Assembly (NCBI RefSeq): GCF_032854445.1
Contig: NC_088301.1
Location: 13,386,281-13,450,280 of the forward strand
Direction: 5' to 3'
Origin: Liolophura sinensis
Lineage: Eukaryota > Mollusca > Polyplacophora > Chitonida > Chitonidae
Length of the DNA stretch: 64,000 bases
Made by a program: the position numbers and the translations under genes. Every line of letters starts with the position of its first letter. The stretch's first letter is position 1. Positions 50,086 through 62,077 of this stretch are shown here, piece after piece. The notes beneath the pieces are model-generated. The model searched no databases. It saw only the letters and a list, made by a program, of their open reading frames with translations, and was not told where the DNA came from.

Positions 50086-50375
50086 TCAGGGGATAAAAGA
50101 TTAGACATGTTTACAGGGATTTGGTAGCATTTTGGGGATACAAGACTAGACAGGGATTTCTTAGCTTTCAAGGAATAAAAAAAAAAGACTGACTCGTAGA
50201 CAGGGAAACATTAGCCTTCAGGGGTATTGGACGAGACTGGCACACAGGGATTTGTTAGTTGTTCAGGGGATGCAAGAGTAGACTGTTACAAAGGGAGTAG
50301 TTAGCCCTCTGGGGATACAACGCTAGGCAGACGGGGATTTGTTAGCTTTCTGGAGATACAAGACTAGACACGGCA
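50086..50375. repeat. Degenerate ~45-bp minisatellite, about 7 copies
   Basis: Core GGGGATACAAGACTAGACAG then GGATTTGTTAGCTTTCTG, recurring with drift and small indels (near 50090, 50136, 50170, 50220, 50265, 50312, 50352). It is outside any gene I can support. Confidence 0.82.
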
Positions 50376-53123
50376 GACACAGCTCCATACCGATAATAAG
50401 TTGTTCCTTTCTTCCAGATGTTTAATCAAAAAATAACACATCAACAACTGTAGAGAATGGGTATTACTGGCCATGCCTCTACCAAGTCCAGTTTACTCAA
50501 GAAGTATTGGCGAGTGTGCCTAAGCTAATTTTCAAAAAGCTGCGTAAAATGTAATATCCTACCAAAGGGGAGATAAGTTGCATATTTGTATTTGTATCAA
50601 TGATCATTTCACTTTGCATCCTTTAAACACGGACAATATTGAAGTCGAGTCGAGCAATCAGTGCTATGCTTTCAATGAACAGGTTGACAGGTTTTCCCGA
50701 CCACCGACTGCGCATGCCTCGGGTTAAGGCAGCTCAACCGTTGTAGTCTTCGATGTGTTTTTCTTTTCTTTTTCCATTTTTAATTTGTGTTCCCACACTT
50801 TTCTGTGACCCTCCCAATCTTGTTCTGAAGGGTCCTGGGAGAAGCGGGGACGATATCACCTCGAGCAGTTTCTTAATAAACATAAACTGCTCATCCAAGT
50901 CGTCGTTTGTCAAAAGCTTTGTATATTGCTGCTCATATTTTTAAAATTATTAAATGATATTGTATATTAAGAGGGTCGCTTTTTGTTTCTTTCATACAGT
51001 TGAACAAATCTTGCGAAATTTATCGCGTGTATTTTTTTTCTTTACTCGGTTCAATGTGAATGGGCGACCCTTTGATCAAAAGACAGTGACACCTGCCGTG
51101 AGAGACAAAACATGGTTAATAAGAGGCAATATTGATCAATACTGTTAATTACATGGAGTAAACATTTTATAATATTCATTTCTTTTCATAACAAGTGGTT
51201 AGTGCCCATCTACTCCGTAAACTTGTTCATAAGTTATTGTGTTCACAAGTTGTGTAGATGAAGAGGTCATTTTAGGTTTCAATCTATTGAATTGTATGTT
51301 CTATATTGTACAAGAAATCATGTAGAGCAACAAAAGCTAATAAAGTACCAATGAAATCATTGGGAAATCTGTTAACCCTGACTTTGTTTCATTCAGTTCC
51401 GTTCGTTTAATCTTTGACAAAGTTATTGCCGTTTTTTTTTTTTGGTCCACATTAATACGAATTTTGGACCGTTTCATCCGTCAAAAAAAAAAAAACCAAC
51501 CAAAAGTGGCCATTTCGCTGTTCCATTCTGACAAGGCTGTAGATCAGTTTGCTTTAGAGACATGAATTTTTCTGGCCACGATTATATCAGCAATATATGT
51601 GAGAGGATGCAGTGATTGAGGATGGACCATCTTTGTACTTTGAACAAGAGTCGATATTGGTTACAGGCGCTTCCCTTTCAATTACTGGGATATTCGAAGT
51701 GCGGGTTTAAAAGTCATCCGTAGCTAGGCTATTTGTAGATTCCCCCGCTCGCTCTCGCTTCTTGGTGACAGTAAGCGGTCGACCTTTGGCAAGGTCTAAC
51801 GATCATTGAAAACCACGTGTCTTCCATCCATGGGATGTGCATATCTGTACGGTCACGTTGGAAAGTTCATCAATAACGAGACTGGCGCGGACATGCATTG
51901 GGATTCCTCCACCCATCACACAGAGCGTTATCGTCAAAAATTCTTCAATATGGCGTTAAAACAAGAAACGAATATAAATCTATATATGACATATGACAGG
52001 TATTACAGTAGCGCGAAAGAAGAGGGTGTGTTTTTATAGCTATACTTCAAAATTTAAGCGTCGAAATGGACATTCGTTTTCCAGTCGTCAACTAAAATTG
52101 ACGATTCAGGTGAATAATTGCAAGACCAATTAATAATACAAACCACCAAAGAAATAAGTATGTGATGCACGAAATTAGGCCGGAGTCGTTCAAAACAAAG
52201 GACGGAGAAGCAGTGATGTAAAGAGGCAAGGAATGTTGTTAGCGAATGTATGAAATTATTATTTAAATCGTGCTATTGTATAAGTTGTCGATAATAAAAT
52301 ACGTACCTCACTTGCACTTTGATTGCAACTGTTCCTATTTCCAACGTGGCGATCTAATTCAACGTGTTGAATATGAAGTCCCTAGCCCCAAGTTAAGCGG
52401 AAGAAGACACAATCATGAATCATAGTACCAGAGATTCCTGACGCTCTGTCCATATTGACTTACAGAATTATTATCATTGTAAAACTTAAGAAAGCTATGT
52501 TGAAGGCGTTTGATGTAATACCCTTCACACACTAGTTTTTGCAGTAATAACTTTTAACGTTAAGTGAAGTCGCCACATAGCACACAAGATCTAACAAATA
52601 CTACAAGGCGAGATATGAAAACGGCGTATGTAGGACTCTTCCGGTAAATTGCTGTCCAAGTAAAGATGATTTACAATGTCAAATTTGAAACTATCTCTCT
52701 TGTCTGCGGGAGTGGAAACCGTTTTTGTCAGTGCAGATCCGTAGAACAGATGCTGTTCCTCTTAGTCATCACGGGTAAGGTGTGGCGTGCAACGTTGCGT
52801 CGATGAACAATGTCATTCATTGTCATAGATTTTTACAGTATACTGATGTCAAGAAATATTTCGTCCGGAATAGCAGTTCAGTGTCTTGACAGCAGCTAGG
52901 ATTCAGATAAGCCAGAACTTGCCATTCCTTTTAAGATATTATGATCAATACGATATGAACAAAGGATTGTTGCTTTCCTCTTCCCGATGATGACGCAACA
53001 TTAGACATAAAGGAAACTACCCAAACTCCTCACAGCGCTTGTCCCGCTCTCTATGCTTGCTTTACATCACGTCTTTTGGAATAACGTTGCTAATTTAGAT
53101 AAAAAAAAATGAATGTGTATGAA

Positions 53124-53161
53124 TAAAACTTTTGTTTTTATTATTAGGAACAAAAGTTTTA
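53124..53161. other. Perfect 13-bp inverted repeat (hairpin)
   Basis: TAAAACTTTTGTT (53124-53136) and AACAAAAGTTTTA (53149-53161) are exact reverse complements with a 12-base loop. No nearby gene explains it. Confidence 0.85.
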
Positions 53162-53618
53162 ACAACGTTCAGATCTTGACCACAAACGTTATTGTAAGAC
53201 ATGTTTCACATTTCAACTCTGAGTACCAAAAACTGAGCTTTGATGTGACGTGGTTTTAAAGTTTGGAATGGGTTCCAACTTCGAGTTGTTACTACTTGTT
53301 ACCAATAAAATTGGGTTTTGGATTAAAATAAGTCGTTACCCACATGAAATTAAGAAATTCACCATGAAGATTAGAGTGAAACAACAAAATGTATAGAGGT
53401 GGTTCTATCGACCAGACTCTCAGAGCTAGGGCAGCACTGCGTCTGAAATTAGTGCTGACGAATGTGAAAAGCCAAAATGGTTGCCTAAAACAAAGTTCAG
53501 CGTGTACCATGGGCACGGATTGTATTTCTTAGAAATTTTACATTGATACTGACAAAATGAAAACACATCCCCTCTTCTTTCATTTACTATTATTTCAGAT
53601 TCATGTGTATTGATATCT

Positions 53619-54426
53619 ACACTCAATAAAAATATAAACGCCATACGTGGGGTTCCGAAATAGCCAACCTTCCAGCAACCTGCGGATTGCAATAATCCTG
53701 GAGCTGTAGCAGCGTGAAAACAGAGCGATCGGTAACCACAGTATTCAGTGCCGAGTGTGTCCACTGTTGGCACCACAAAAAGCTGTACATCTCCTAGGTA
53801 TAGACATCACGAAAGTGGTGGCCTGTGGGATTGTGGCCTGTCCATTCCTCCTGGAGTGCCACACGCAGCTCCCATTCCTCCTGGAATGCCACACGCAGCT
53901 CCCATTCCTCTTGGCGTCCTACACGCAGCTCCCATTCCTCCTGGAGGGCAACACGCAGCTCCTATTCTTCCTGGAGCGCTACACGCACATCCAATTCCTC
54001 CTGGAGTGCCACACGCAGCTCCCATTCCTACTGGAGTGCCACACGCAGCTCCCATTCCTCCCGGAGCGCCACAAGCAGCTCCTATTCTTCCTGGAGTGCT
54101 ACACGCACATCCCATTCCTCCTGGAGTGCCACACGCAGCTTGTATTCTTCCTGGAGTGCCACAAGCACATCCCCTTTCTCCTGGAGTGCCACACGCACAT
54201 CCCGTTCCTCCTGGAGTGCCACACGCAACCCCTATTCTTCCTGGAGTGCCACACGCAACCCCTATTCTTCCTGGAGTGCCACACGCACATCCCATTCCTC
54301 CTGGAGTGCTATAAGCAACTCACATTCCTCCTGAAGTGCCACACGCAGCTACTAGACGATCTCTGGAACTGGAACACGTTATCGGTGTTCGATGGGCGAC
54401 ATCGGGGGAATATGGTGGCCAGTTGA
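53619..54426 (-). pseudogene. Degraded Tc1/mariner-type transposase C-terminus with terminal sequence
   Basis: On the minus strand 54420-54370 reads MSPIEH, the block that carries the third acidic residue of the DDE/D catalytic triad in Tc1 transposases. Then come stops, LRVALQEEC/LRVALQEEW, a frameshift, IPQATTFVMSIPRRC and an end SGHTRH with TGA at 53745-53747; IPQATI..SMPRRC and GGHTRY are the usual Tc1-type C-terminus. At 53619-53641 lies CACTCAATAAAAATATAAAC, like the terminal inverted repeat of a Tc1-like family as I recall it. The N-terminal and most of the catalytic region, and the other terminus, are missing. Frameshifts, stops and the internal 30-bp expansion make it dead. Confidence 0.85.
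53851..54350. repeat. 30-bp minisatellite, about 17 copies, expanded from transposase codons
   Basis: Plus-strand consensus CTGGAGTGCCACACGCAGCT then CCCATTCCTC; each 60-base row holds two units from 53851 on, and the last is partial. On the minus strand the unit is GAG CTG CGT GTG GCA CTC plus CAG GAG GAA TGG, that is ELRVALQEEW, which is ten codons of the adjacent dead Tc1 transposase. Because 30 is a multiple of three, long frames stay open on both strands (for example GVPHAAPIPP repeats). Variants include CTATTCTTC and ACGCACATCC forms. Confidence 0.93.
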
Positions 54427-54981
54427 AAGTGTTTGAAAACAGGATATCAGTTTTTTGAAAGTCCTTCAAAAACATTTTCTTTCACAGTTTAGAATCCTGC
54501 TTTGTGTATTTCCCAATATTTTTATTATTGTTTTTATTTTACGTTGAGAAATGCACTTCCGCTTCGAAAGTTTGCGCCAAAATGGACTTTTTAAGTGTCC
54601 CAGAGGATTTGACTCAAAGCATAATGACCAAGATTTAGTGTTGCCCTGCATCTTTTTATGGTCGAAGAACCTTCTGTACCCATGATATATGGTCAAACAT
54701 CTACAGGGTCACTCATTTTTATAGATCTATTGCCGAGAATCACCAAGGGTCCATTATAGAGGCGATAAAATTTCCACGGAAATTTCCCAGAATTAAAGTA
54801 CTCTGTAAAATGTTGTTCTTCTGTTTAATTGCCTTAGCATGAAGAGTTTATTTTATTATGTCACAAGAGGGGATTATAAAGCGATTGCATTTAACTGTGG
54901 ATCCGTAGGTCAGGTTTGCTCATATCTGTTCATATCATATAACCAAAGGAGTGTTATGAAACTCACGGGTTACATTGAGTA

Positions 54982-55102
54982 TTTATTTATTCATTTGACT
55001 GGTGTTTTGCGCCGATCTGAAGAATATTCCACTTATATGATGGCGGCCAGCATTATTGTGGGTAGAAACCGGGCAGAGCCCGGGGGAAACCCACGACCAT
55101 CC
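54982..55102 (-). mobile_element. 5'-truncated SINE, same family as 43064-43331
   Basis: It shows the tail and body (TTTATTTATT, GGTGTTTTGCGCC, GATGGCGGCCAGCATTAT, GCAGAGCCCGGGGGAAACCC). It is flanked by 18-bp near-identical direct repeats CACGGGTTACATTGAGTA (54964-54981) and CACAGGTTACATTCAGTA (55103-55120). It is an older insertion than the intronic ones. Confidence 0.85.
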
Positions 55103-55215
55103 CACAGGTTACATTCAGTAGGCGATGCTTTAAATCAAGTAGAAAAGCTAGCCAGCTTGTTTGTGTGTTAGGATCAGGCGTCCACGTGTAGAGGATGGGG
55201 GTCTTAATCACTTAC

Positions 55216-55410
55216 TGAACGGACAAAAACCGTCAAGTTACAGTTATCGCCTGAGGTTGAGGTGTTCAAGCTTAATGATCACCCAGTCCTGGCCGTCTTT
55301 TGTCACAGGGGTCTTTTGAAACTAGACGGCCCTCGACTGGATGATCATCTAGCTTGAACACCGAAACCAAAGGCGGTAACTGACTTACACAGTGGTTTCA
55401 TTGTTCGGCA
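55216..55410. repeat. ~195-bp imperfect inverted repeat (large hairpin)
   Basis: The arm at 55241-55307 (CAGTTATCGCCTGAGGTTGA, GGTGTTCAAGCTTAATGATC, ACCCAGTC) pairs with 55315-55382 (GACTGGATGATCATCTAGCT, TGAACACCGAAACCAAAGGC, GGTAACTG), with about 80% or more identity and a very short loop. Weaker pairing extends outward on both sides. It is consistent with a foldback MITE or a hairpin RNA source. Confidence 0.8.
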
Positions 55411-57607
55411 AGAGTCATTCGTTTCATGAAATCGCTGTTTTAGCGACTAAGGTGGAACGAATTTTTCTAAATGTTAAAATTCACCTTAATTAATACGTAT
55501 GCGACACACATCAATAAGATTGTAAGACTATGTATTTCACTAATGTATTAGCGATATTGACGTGGACTTACATGAACCTCTCAGGATGTTATCCATTGCA
55601 CATGGTGCCGTGTTACCCTTATACATGGTGCAATGACAAACTAGATAGGTTTACCATATACATTTATATGGTAGTTTTTCGAACAGAATTTAAAGGTACC
55701 CACTAAGTTAACTTACGTTGGCCTGAAAGAATGATGCAAATTCCTATGTTTATATAGCCTTCACACACTTTTTGCCAGCAGAGCTTGATCTGTTGAGAGA
55801 CACAAGGAAAATGATATTTCTCTGAACAGGACAAAAAGCAATACAACAATACCCAGCAAAGTACTGTGTGCCGCTCTAAATAATTTTGTGCAGATACATG
55901 AAACAACTCATTTAGAAGCTTTAATAGATATTTTCGGATTATTGCAAATAAAAATTTTGCTTAAATAAATCCAGTATCTCATAAAATTTAACCCGCTACG
56001 CTGAAAATGGAAACACGTTTATCTTTAGTTGTTTAGTTGTTGGGACAAAGGGCGTTATGCTCCACGCGGTATTGTTGTTGAAAAGTGTCAGCCCTGAGAA
56101 AATATAGTACAATGCTCTAATGATGGCCTTTCCCGGCTTCCACAGAATGGTGTAACGGGACCTGATTTCTAGTGCTTGTACTAGCATTAGGAAACGAGGA
56201 ATACACACTAGCTCAAATGGCAGAGAGCTGCACTACAAACATAACGATCCGATTTCAGATGGGGAAACAGCCAATTTTTATTAAGTTCAGTCTTCTAAAT
56301 TAGTACGTCACTTGATGAATACCCGGTATGCATCACTTAAACGCCGGTGATCCGCTAGCAAAGTGAGTTTGTGGGTTCGTATTATGAATGGCCCGCGGCA
56401 AAAAATGATGCCATTTTGTAACAACAATTAATACTAAAAAATAGCCTCTTCCAGGGATCGAACTCACGTCATTGACGAAGCGGGAAGCAACTGAAAAGCT
56501 TTGATGTGTGACTTCTGTTTGTTCGACACGTATTTATCACCAAAGTCTATGTATCTCGTTTTCCTTCCCGATAATTTTTTTCCTGATAACGGTGACTGGC
56601 CCGGTTCGATCAATACTATTGCACAATGTAAAGGCAATCAAACACAGAATAAAGCCTACTCTGTGATGTGGAGGGAATCTCGGGTTCTATGCGCCAGGTT
56701 GGAAAGCCTTGGCACAGCCGGACCAGGTAGAAATGCTGTAGAATTAATCAGACAGCATTACTGGCCTCCCGATTCGTGTGTATTTGGATGCAGCATTCTG
56801 CCCATGTATGTCTACAGGTAAAATACTAGTTCTGCTCTTTACTCGCATGTCGACATGTTGTCCACTGTTACAAATGTTTAAACCGTGATGATACGTATGG
56901 AGCAGCACTTCATTCACAAATTCAAGCCCGAACATAACAGCTTCATTGTGAGGGTATTACCATTATTTGTTTAATGAAGCTCTATTTGTATACAGAACTA
57001 AATCCCTGTTTAATTCTATGTTAACATTTACCAGGTAATAAATAAAAGTTGCTAAACTACAAAACTGTGTACATGTCTATATATATGTTCTTCATGACTA
57101 TTAACTGTACCATTTTGAAAAGTCGCATCAATCGCGTTTAATGGTTTAAATACAAGTATGATGTTATATTAGTCACCTGAGTTTTCTATCATCGTTCACT
57201 TCACACCAGACTTAACGCCATATCAAAGACACCAGATTTGACGCTTCACCCAGTAGCATCTTAGTGATATCAGCCATTTTTATTCCCTCCATTTGAGGCT
57301 GAGTTCCAGAGGAGAAAATACCAACACTGTTAATTTTAATGTCTTCGACATGATTGACCCGGCTGAGAATGGAACCCAAGCTTTTTTAAACTCACGCTCT
57401 CTGCTATATAGCAGCGCGACTAGGCCTCATGGCGTATAGCCACTCGTGAATGGCTCAATTGATCTGAAGATGTACAAACACACCTAGCAGTACATGACCT
57501 GCTCACCTAGCAGTACATTGTTAAATCAGGGGTTCACTCGTGTAGCTACATGGCGTGATGTCTGGTAAATTATTTATATTCTGCAGTCAATGCCATCTTC
57601 TTATTGG
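55411..57607. other. Intergenic, no gene recognised
   Basis: AT-rich. A small inverted repeat (ATTGCACATGG / CATGGTGCAAT) lies near 55593-55635. A 106-codon open frame at 56501-56821 has no recognisable motif or splice context. Confidence 0.55.
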
Positions 57608-57740
57608 ATTACTTTATTTATTTATTTACCTAATGCATAAGTTTTCTCTTATACGATAGCGGTGAGTTCTACATGAGTGGAGGAAACCGAAGAAAAACTC
57701 GTGAAAACCATCGACCTTTGGTAAATTACTGACGAACTTC
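57608..57740 (-). mobile_element. Old SINE remnant
   Basis: TTTATTTATTTATT, CTCTTATACGATAGCGG, GTGGAGGAAACCGAAG and ACCATCGACCTTTGG mirror the body of the 43064-43331 family with heavy divergence. Confidence 0.55.
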
Positions 57741-58087
57741 TCCACATATGTACATCACTTCCTGCCTCATCACCATGACCCCAGTGATCTCAGATTTATG
57801 TACAAAATTTACTAGTGGTGACAGTGATGTAAAACGAAAGGTAGAGAGCGATGCATGCACTGTAAGGAGTAGGTCTTTAACGACCATAAGGCTACATGTC
57901 TTAATGCCACCAAGGCCTCACAACCGGTGAGACGAAGAAAGTCTACAAATTCCGTGTCAAATTCGAAACCAGATGATTGACTATAAAGAAAACTTATGAA
58001 ATATACGAATATTTTGATTGGCAGAAACCTTTATGTTATTATTCAAGTATTGTGTAGATGTATATACGGCGCAGAGATTTATGAGCG

Positions 58088-58229
58088 GGCAACCTATTTT
58101 CCTCAGTTTCCCCAACACTGCCCAGTTTCCTCCCACCATAATGCTGGCCGTTGTCATGTAAGTGAAATAGTACGGCGTAAAGCATGAGTTACGGCGTAAA
58201 ACACCATCAAATAAATAAATAAATAAATT
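58088..58229 (+). mobile_element. 5'-truncated SINE fragment
   Basis: GCCCAGTTTCCTCCCACCAT, AATGCTGGCCGTTGTCATGT, GGCGTAAAACACCATCAAAT and an (AAAT)n tail are the same family as 43064-43331 in plus orientation. The segment TACGGCGTAAA is partly duplicated near the end. No clear target duplication. Confidence 0.8.
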
Positions 58230-58544
58230 TATACTTGGAGCCGTCTTGGCAGAGCCTGAAGGGAACAACAAAGCCATTTCTGACATAAATCAAAATTTAA
58301 AATATCTTTATACGATGCTTTGATTTTTGTACTGGAAGTTGAAATTCGGTCACATCTTCAGATAACATTGATGAGGTAGAAAACATTTCAAGCTCTAAAG
58401 CTCAAAGATAAGCTTTTTGACAAATAAGAGATGGCTTCATGGACTGGGCACCTGGTGTTTTTAGTGGGGTACCTCATGCACCGATTAATACTGATAGCGG
58501 CCCGGTCAATTGTGCCAGGCTATCTCATCACACGGGATTACAAA

Positions 58545-58672
58545 TACATTTCATTTATTTATTGATTTATTTGTTGTTCAACATCAGGCTCAAGAATTTT
58601 CCCCGTATACAATGGTTGTCAGATTTATGGAGTGCACGGGGTAAACCACCAACCGTCGGCAAGTAACTGAAC
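58545..58672 (-). mobile_element. Old SINE-related remnant
   Basis: TTTATTTATTGATTTATTTG, TTCAACATCAGGCTCAAGAA, TATACAATGG and GGGGTAAACCACCAACCGTC resemble the body of the same SINE family with many changes. Confidence 0.5.
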
Positions 58673-58849
58673 AGGCTTTCCCCACAAGTGACGTACATAT
58701 ATGCACGTCACTTATAGATACACAAGTGGTCTTCATCGAAAATTAGACTCCATAAACGGCCACACAAATGTTGTCGATCGCTTATTGCAACGAAAGCTCT
58801 AACAAGCAACGAGGGCGGGGTATAATTTACAAATTCCTTGTAGAAGGCC

Positions 58850-58940
58850 GACCATGATATTAAGGTCTTTGCTATGGCTCGGTTTTGAACTCGGGCCCTC
58901 CCACTCACTAGGCGGACTTCTTATCATTCGGCCACAACAA
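58850..58940 (-). repeat. tRNA-like fragment, probably a SINE head remnant
   Basis: On the minus strand GTGGCCGAATGATAAGAAG resembles an A box and CCGAGTTCAAAACCGAGC a B box, about 45 bp apart. No clean cloverleaf can be drawn by eye, so I do not call a tRNA gene. Confidence 0.4.
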
Positions 58941-61900
58941 TGTCAATACTTTTTTAAAATAAATAAAGGAATGATTTTTCAAAACTGCTTGCATCCACAA
59001 AAATTTTATTTCATGCAAAATAATACAGAATGAATTTAGCAAAAACTGACACGAATCCTACAATAACAACCTTAAGGAAACACACAAGACCCTTTATAGC
59101 AAGCAAAAAAGAACAGTTCTGTTCTTTAAACATGTTTTAAACAGTAAAATTTTAAACGTGATATGACTGTTGAATACATAACGAACTGAACAAAAATGAA
59201 GTCATGTAGTCAAACGTAATGTTGTTTTACAGGTCATAGAAGTTAATAATAACTCAGCACAATTTGCAAGGGTCTCTCAGTCTATGCTTTGTTTTTTACT
59301 CCAGAAATGGGGTAGGACTGGCGTCGATGTAAACTAATGCTTCCGCTTATTCACACAAAGAGGTTAAAATATTTTACGCATTTGTTTCATTGTTTGTTTT
59401 CTTTTCTTTATATGAATACCGTAGGCCTATCGCGGGAAGGAACTGTACGTCTACAGCTGACTTTCTACATGACCTGTATCCATGACTATGCACTGAACAA
59501 CCACACAGCGATCCCCAACTAATGGCGGCCATAATAACACGATATTAGAGAAGAGCTTGTACTTCAGTGCTAATTAGGAAACTAACATTTACGTGTACAG
59601 ATTTAGCCATCGGTGCATGCACCACTTCTATGTACCATGTGTACTTTACTTTGTTACCTCGCATTATAAAAGACCACAACAACAATAAATAACAACTCCA
59701 TTTCTGTTCAACAGGAAATGGCTGGCCTACCATGAAAATATATCCTGGAGTTAAAACTACCATAAATAATGTCTCCATCGCCAGGGGCAGGTGGAGATAA
59801 AAAATACATCACGCAACGTTAATCTTTTTGTGTGTTTTCCAGCGTTGCCATGGGAACCAGGAACAGCGGTTCCGATAATGGCCTGGGGGTTCTAGTCATA
59901 AATTTCCTTCGTCTATTCCGCGTGTGCCTTGCACGATCTAGCTCACCTGAGCGGCCTGTGGCATCGTTCCCATGCGACGTTCCACGGCCCAATTAATCTT
60001 GTTCTAAACCCTTCAACACCTGTCACAGTCAAACTGGCATTATAGGCTGTATTATCACCACATATCCTGTATGACCTACCCCGTGGGGCTTGTCCCACAA
60101 ACTGGGCTTAAATGGCGGAGAATAATTCATTAAGGTATTTATAAGTAACTAACACTAGAAGGCCGTTTTGCTTGTTCCTCACCTGCGGACGGCTTAATTA
60201 GCCAAAAGAGGGTAGTTTTCAGCAGGGATCGATTCAATTTTTTTTTTTTTTCGAAAATAAAATATTTGTAATTTTGCACACAGAAATTAGGTTTGCGAGC
60301 GTCGACAGAGCGGTACATATACATGTACATAGTCATCCCTAAAGAATAGCTGTCGAAAATTTGACAGCTAACACGATTAAAAGTCTCTCCTGTTCGAAGA
60401 AATACAAAAATGATGTACAAGCATACGAGTGATTGATGTTCTGAAGAAACTGAAGTGTCGGTTTGGTGGACTGCACGAGTAGAACTTTTGAAAGAATCAT
60501 AATATACATAACTTACATGTAGTTAATACAAATGCATGCCGAACGAACATCAAAGAAGCTGTGCGCGTTTTACATGTCATTTGTGTATAATGGACGGAAT
60601 AAGCCTATAGTACAAGGCACTTTTGTGAAGCGGCAGAAGGATGAAAGAAAAATGCAATAGCCAAATCAAATAAATGACTACAGTGGTCGCAATGCACAAT
60701 TACTTTGAAGTCTGGGGAATACGTATTTACATTGGCTAGTACGTTTGAGCTAACCCGGTATACATATAATATTGTGGCGTTGTTTTTACGTAAGAAATAT
60801 CTTTTATAAGGTGCATGACCACTTGTATTACGTAAAGTATCCAAAGGCAAGCATGCTTTTGATTGCCTCTTTTGTCCTTGAAACCTACTTATTTACTTAC
60901 TATTACAAACAAGTAATAGTCTGGGTATATGACAATTTTACACTTTCATATATATATTTTGAAACTGGTAGCAAACTTAAGCACAATTGATTCCACTGGC
61001 CCTCTACAAAGGAAAACATTTCTTGTTACTCTTGGGTAATCTGGTCAATCGTTCTGAATCATTGGACATAAATGCCACTGAACATCTGGTACATGGCGCC
61101 GGAATTCATTGAGATAGAGGGTGCTTCTGTTCTAAAGGTACCACGTACGGGTCGTTACCCTTGGTAGAGGACCAGTGATCAATCCCTTCACCTAATCTTA
61201 GCCTGAGGAGTCATTGTCCAGCCAAACCTGCTATTCAGCCGCTCCAAGTCCACCAGACTGCGAACACAACCGGACAGTATCAACCGTTATCATCAGCCAA
61301 TCTGATCAGAGACTTATATCCATGTAACCAAGGCAAACAGCACTAGGTCCCCTAGGAAGTTTAGATTTGCTGGCGTAATATAAAAATCGTGCAAACTTGA
61401 AGGCTGATCTGAAAGACTGTGAAAAATTAGTTGTGTTATATTGCCTGCAAGGTTTGTTTTTCTCCGAAGAGAAAGAGTGCCGGTATGGTAACTATTTGGA
61501 ACCACCTCTTCATATAAAATTTGATGTTCGACACATTTATGCTCTAAAATGAGGACGTGCACTAGGCCTCTGTGTGATAAATTTACTTGAAAGTGGCTCC
61601 CATTACCCACCATGCAAAAGTTATTTTTTCAAATGTCCTTTTTCTCATTATATAAAATTCTAAAAAAAAAATCTTTAAAACGATATTTATACATAACCTT
61701 TCACAACCTTTCGTTTTAAGTTTGCACCATTTTTTATGTTTTTTCCGAATTTGTACACAGCCGCTTAAAATTTATGGTTCTTTATACAGCATTATGTACC
61801 TTTATATACCTTAATTGTATAGTACTGACTTAAACCTATAAAGATCTAGGCCTTTGTCGTATTACGAGGCTCTCTTGGCTTACATTGTACCTTAGGAGAT

Positions 61901-62077
61901 GTAAGCTTGCCGGCTGTGCTGAAGCCAAACCAAGAAAGGAGACTGTCATGTGGTTTTCCAAGGTATAAAATTAGTCTCATCATAAATTGATTGGGAGTCA
62001 TTCAACGGGAAAGTCTCTCATGGAACTTGGAGAGGCTTTTTTTGTTTGTTTGTTTGTTTGTTGTTTTTGTTTTGCAG

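Larger units (their letters stand above)
49066..53618. other. Intergenic, no gene recognised
   Basis: AT-rich sequence with (AT)n at 49207-49239, A-runs, the 50.1-50.4 kb minisatellite and a 13-bp perfect hairpin at 53124-53161. AATAAA hexamers at 51339 and 52293 may be distal SSBP poly(A) signals. Open frames here (for example 51806-52039, 77 codons) show no recognisable domain. Confidence 0.6.

Noticed and set aside
53851-54350. CRISPR array
   Set aside because: The units are directly adjacent with no unique spacers, and the genome is clearly eukaryotic.
53748-54426. Several overlapping long open frames on both strands (Pro/His/Ala-rich or Ser/Trp-rich repeats) as a novel repeat-protein gene
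   Set aside because: They exist because the 30-bp unit is a multiple of three and lacks stops in most frames. The array is explained by amplification inside a dead Tc1 transposase.
56440-56500. A minus-strand tRNA suggested by GAGTTCGATCCCTGG
   Set aside because: No matching A box or stems at the correct distance.
56501-56821. A 106-codon plus-strand gene
   Set aside because: No motif, signal peptide, splice context or similarity that I can recognise. This length is expected by chance.
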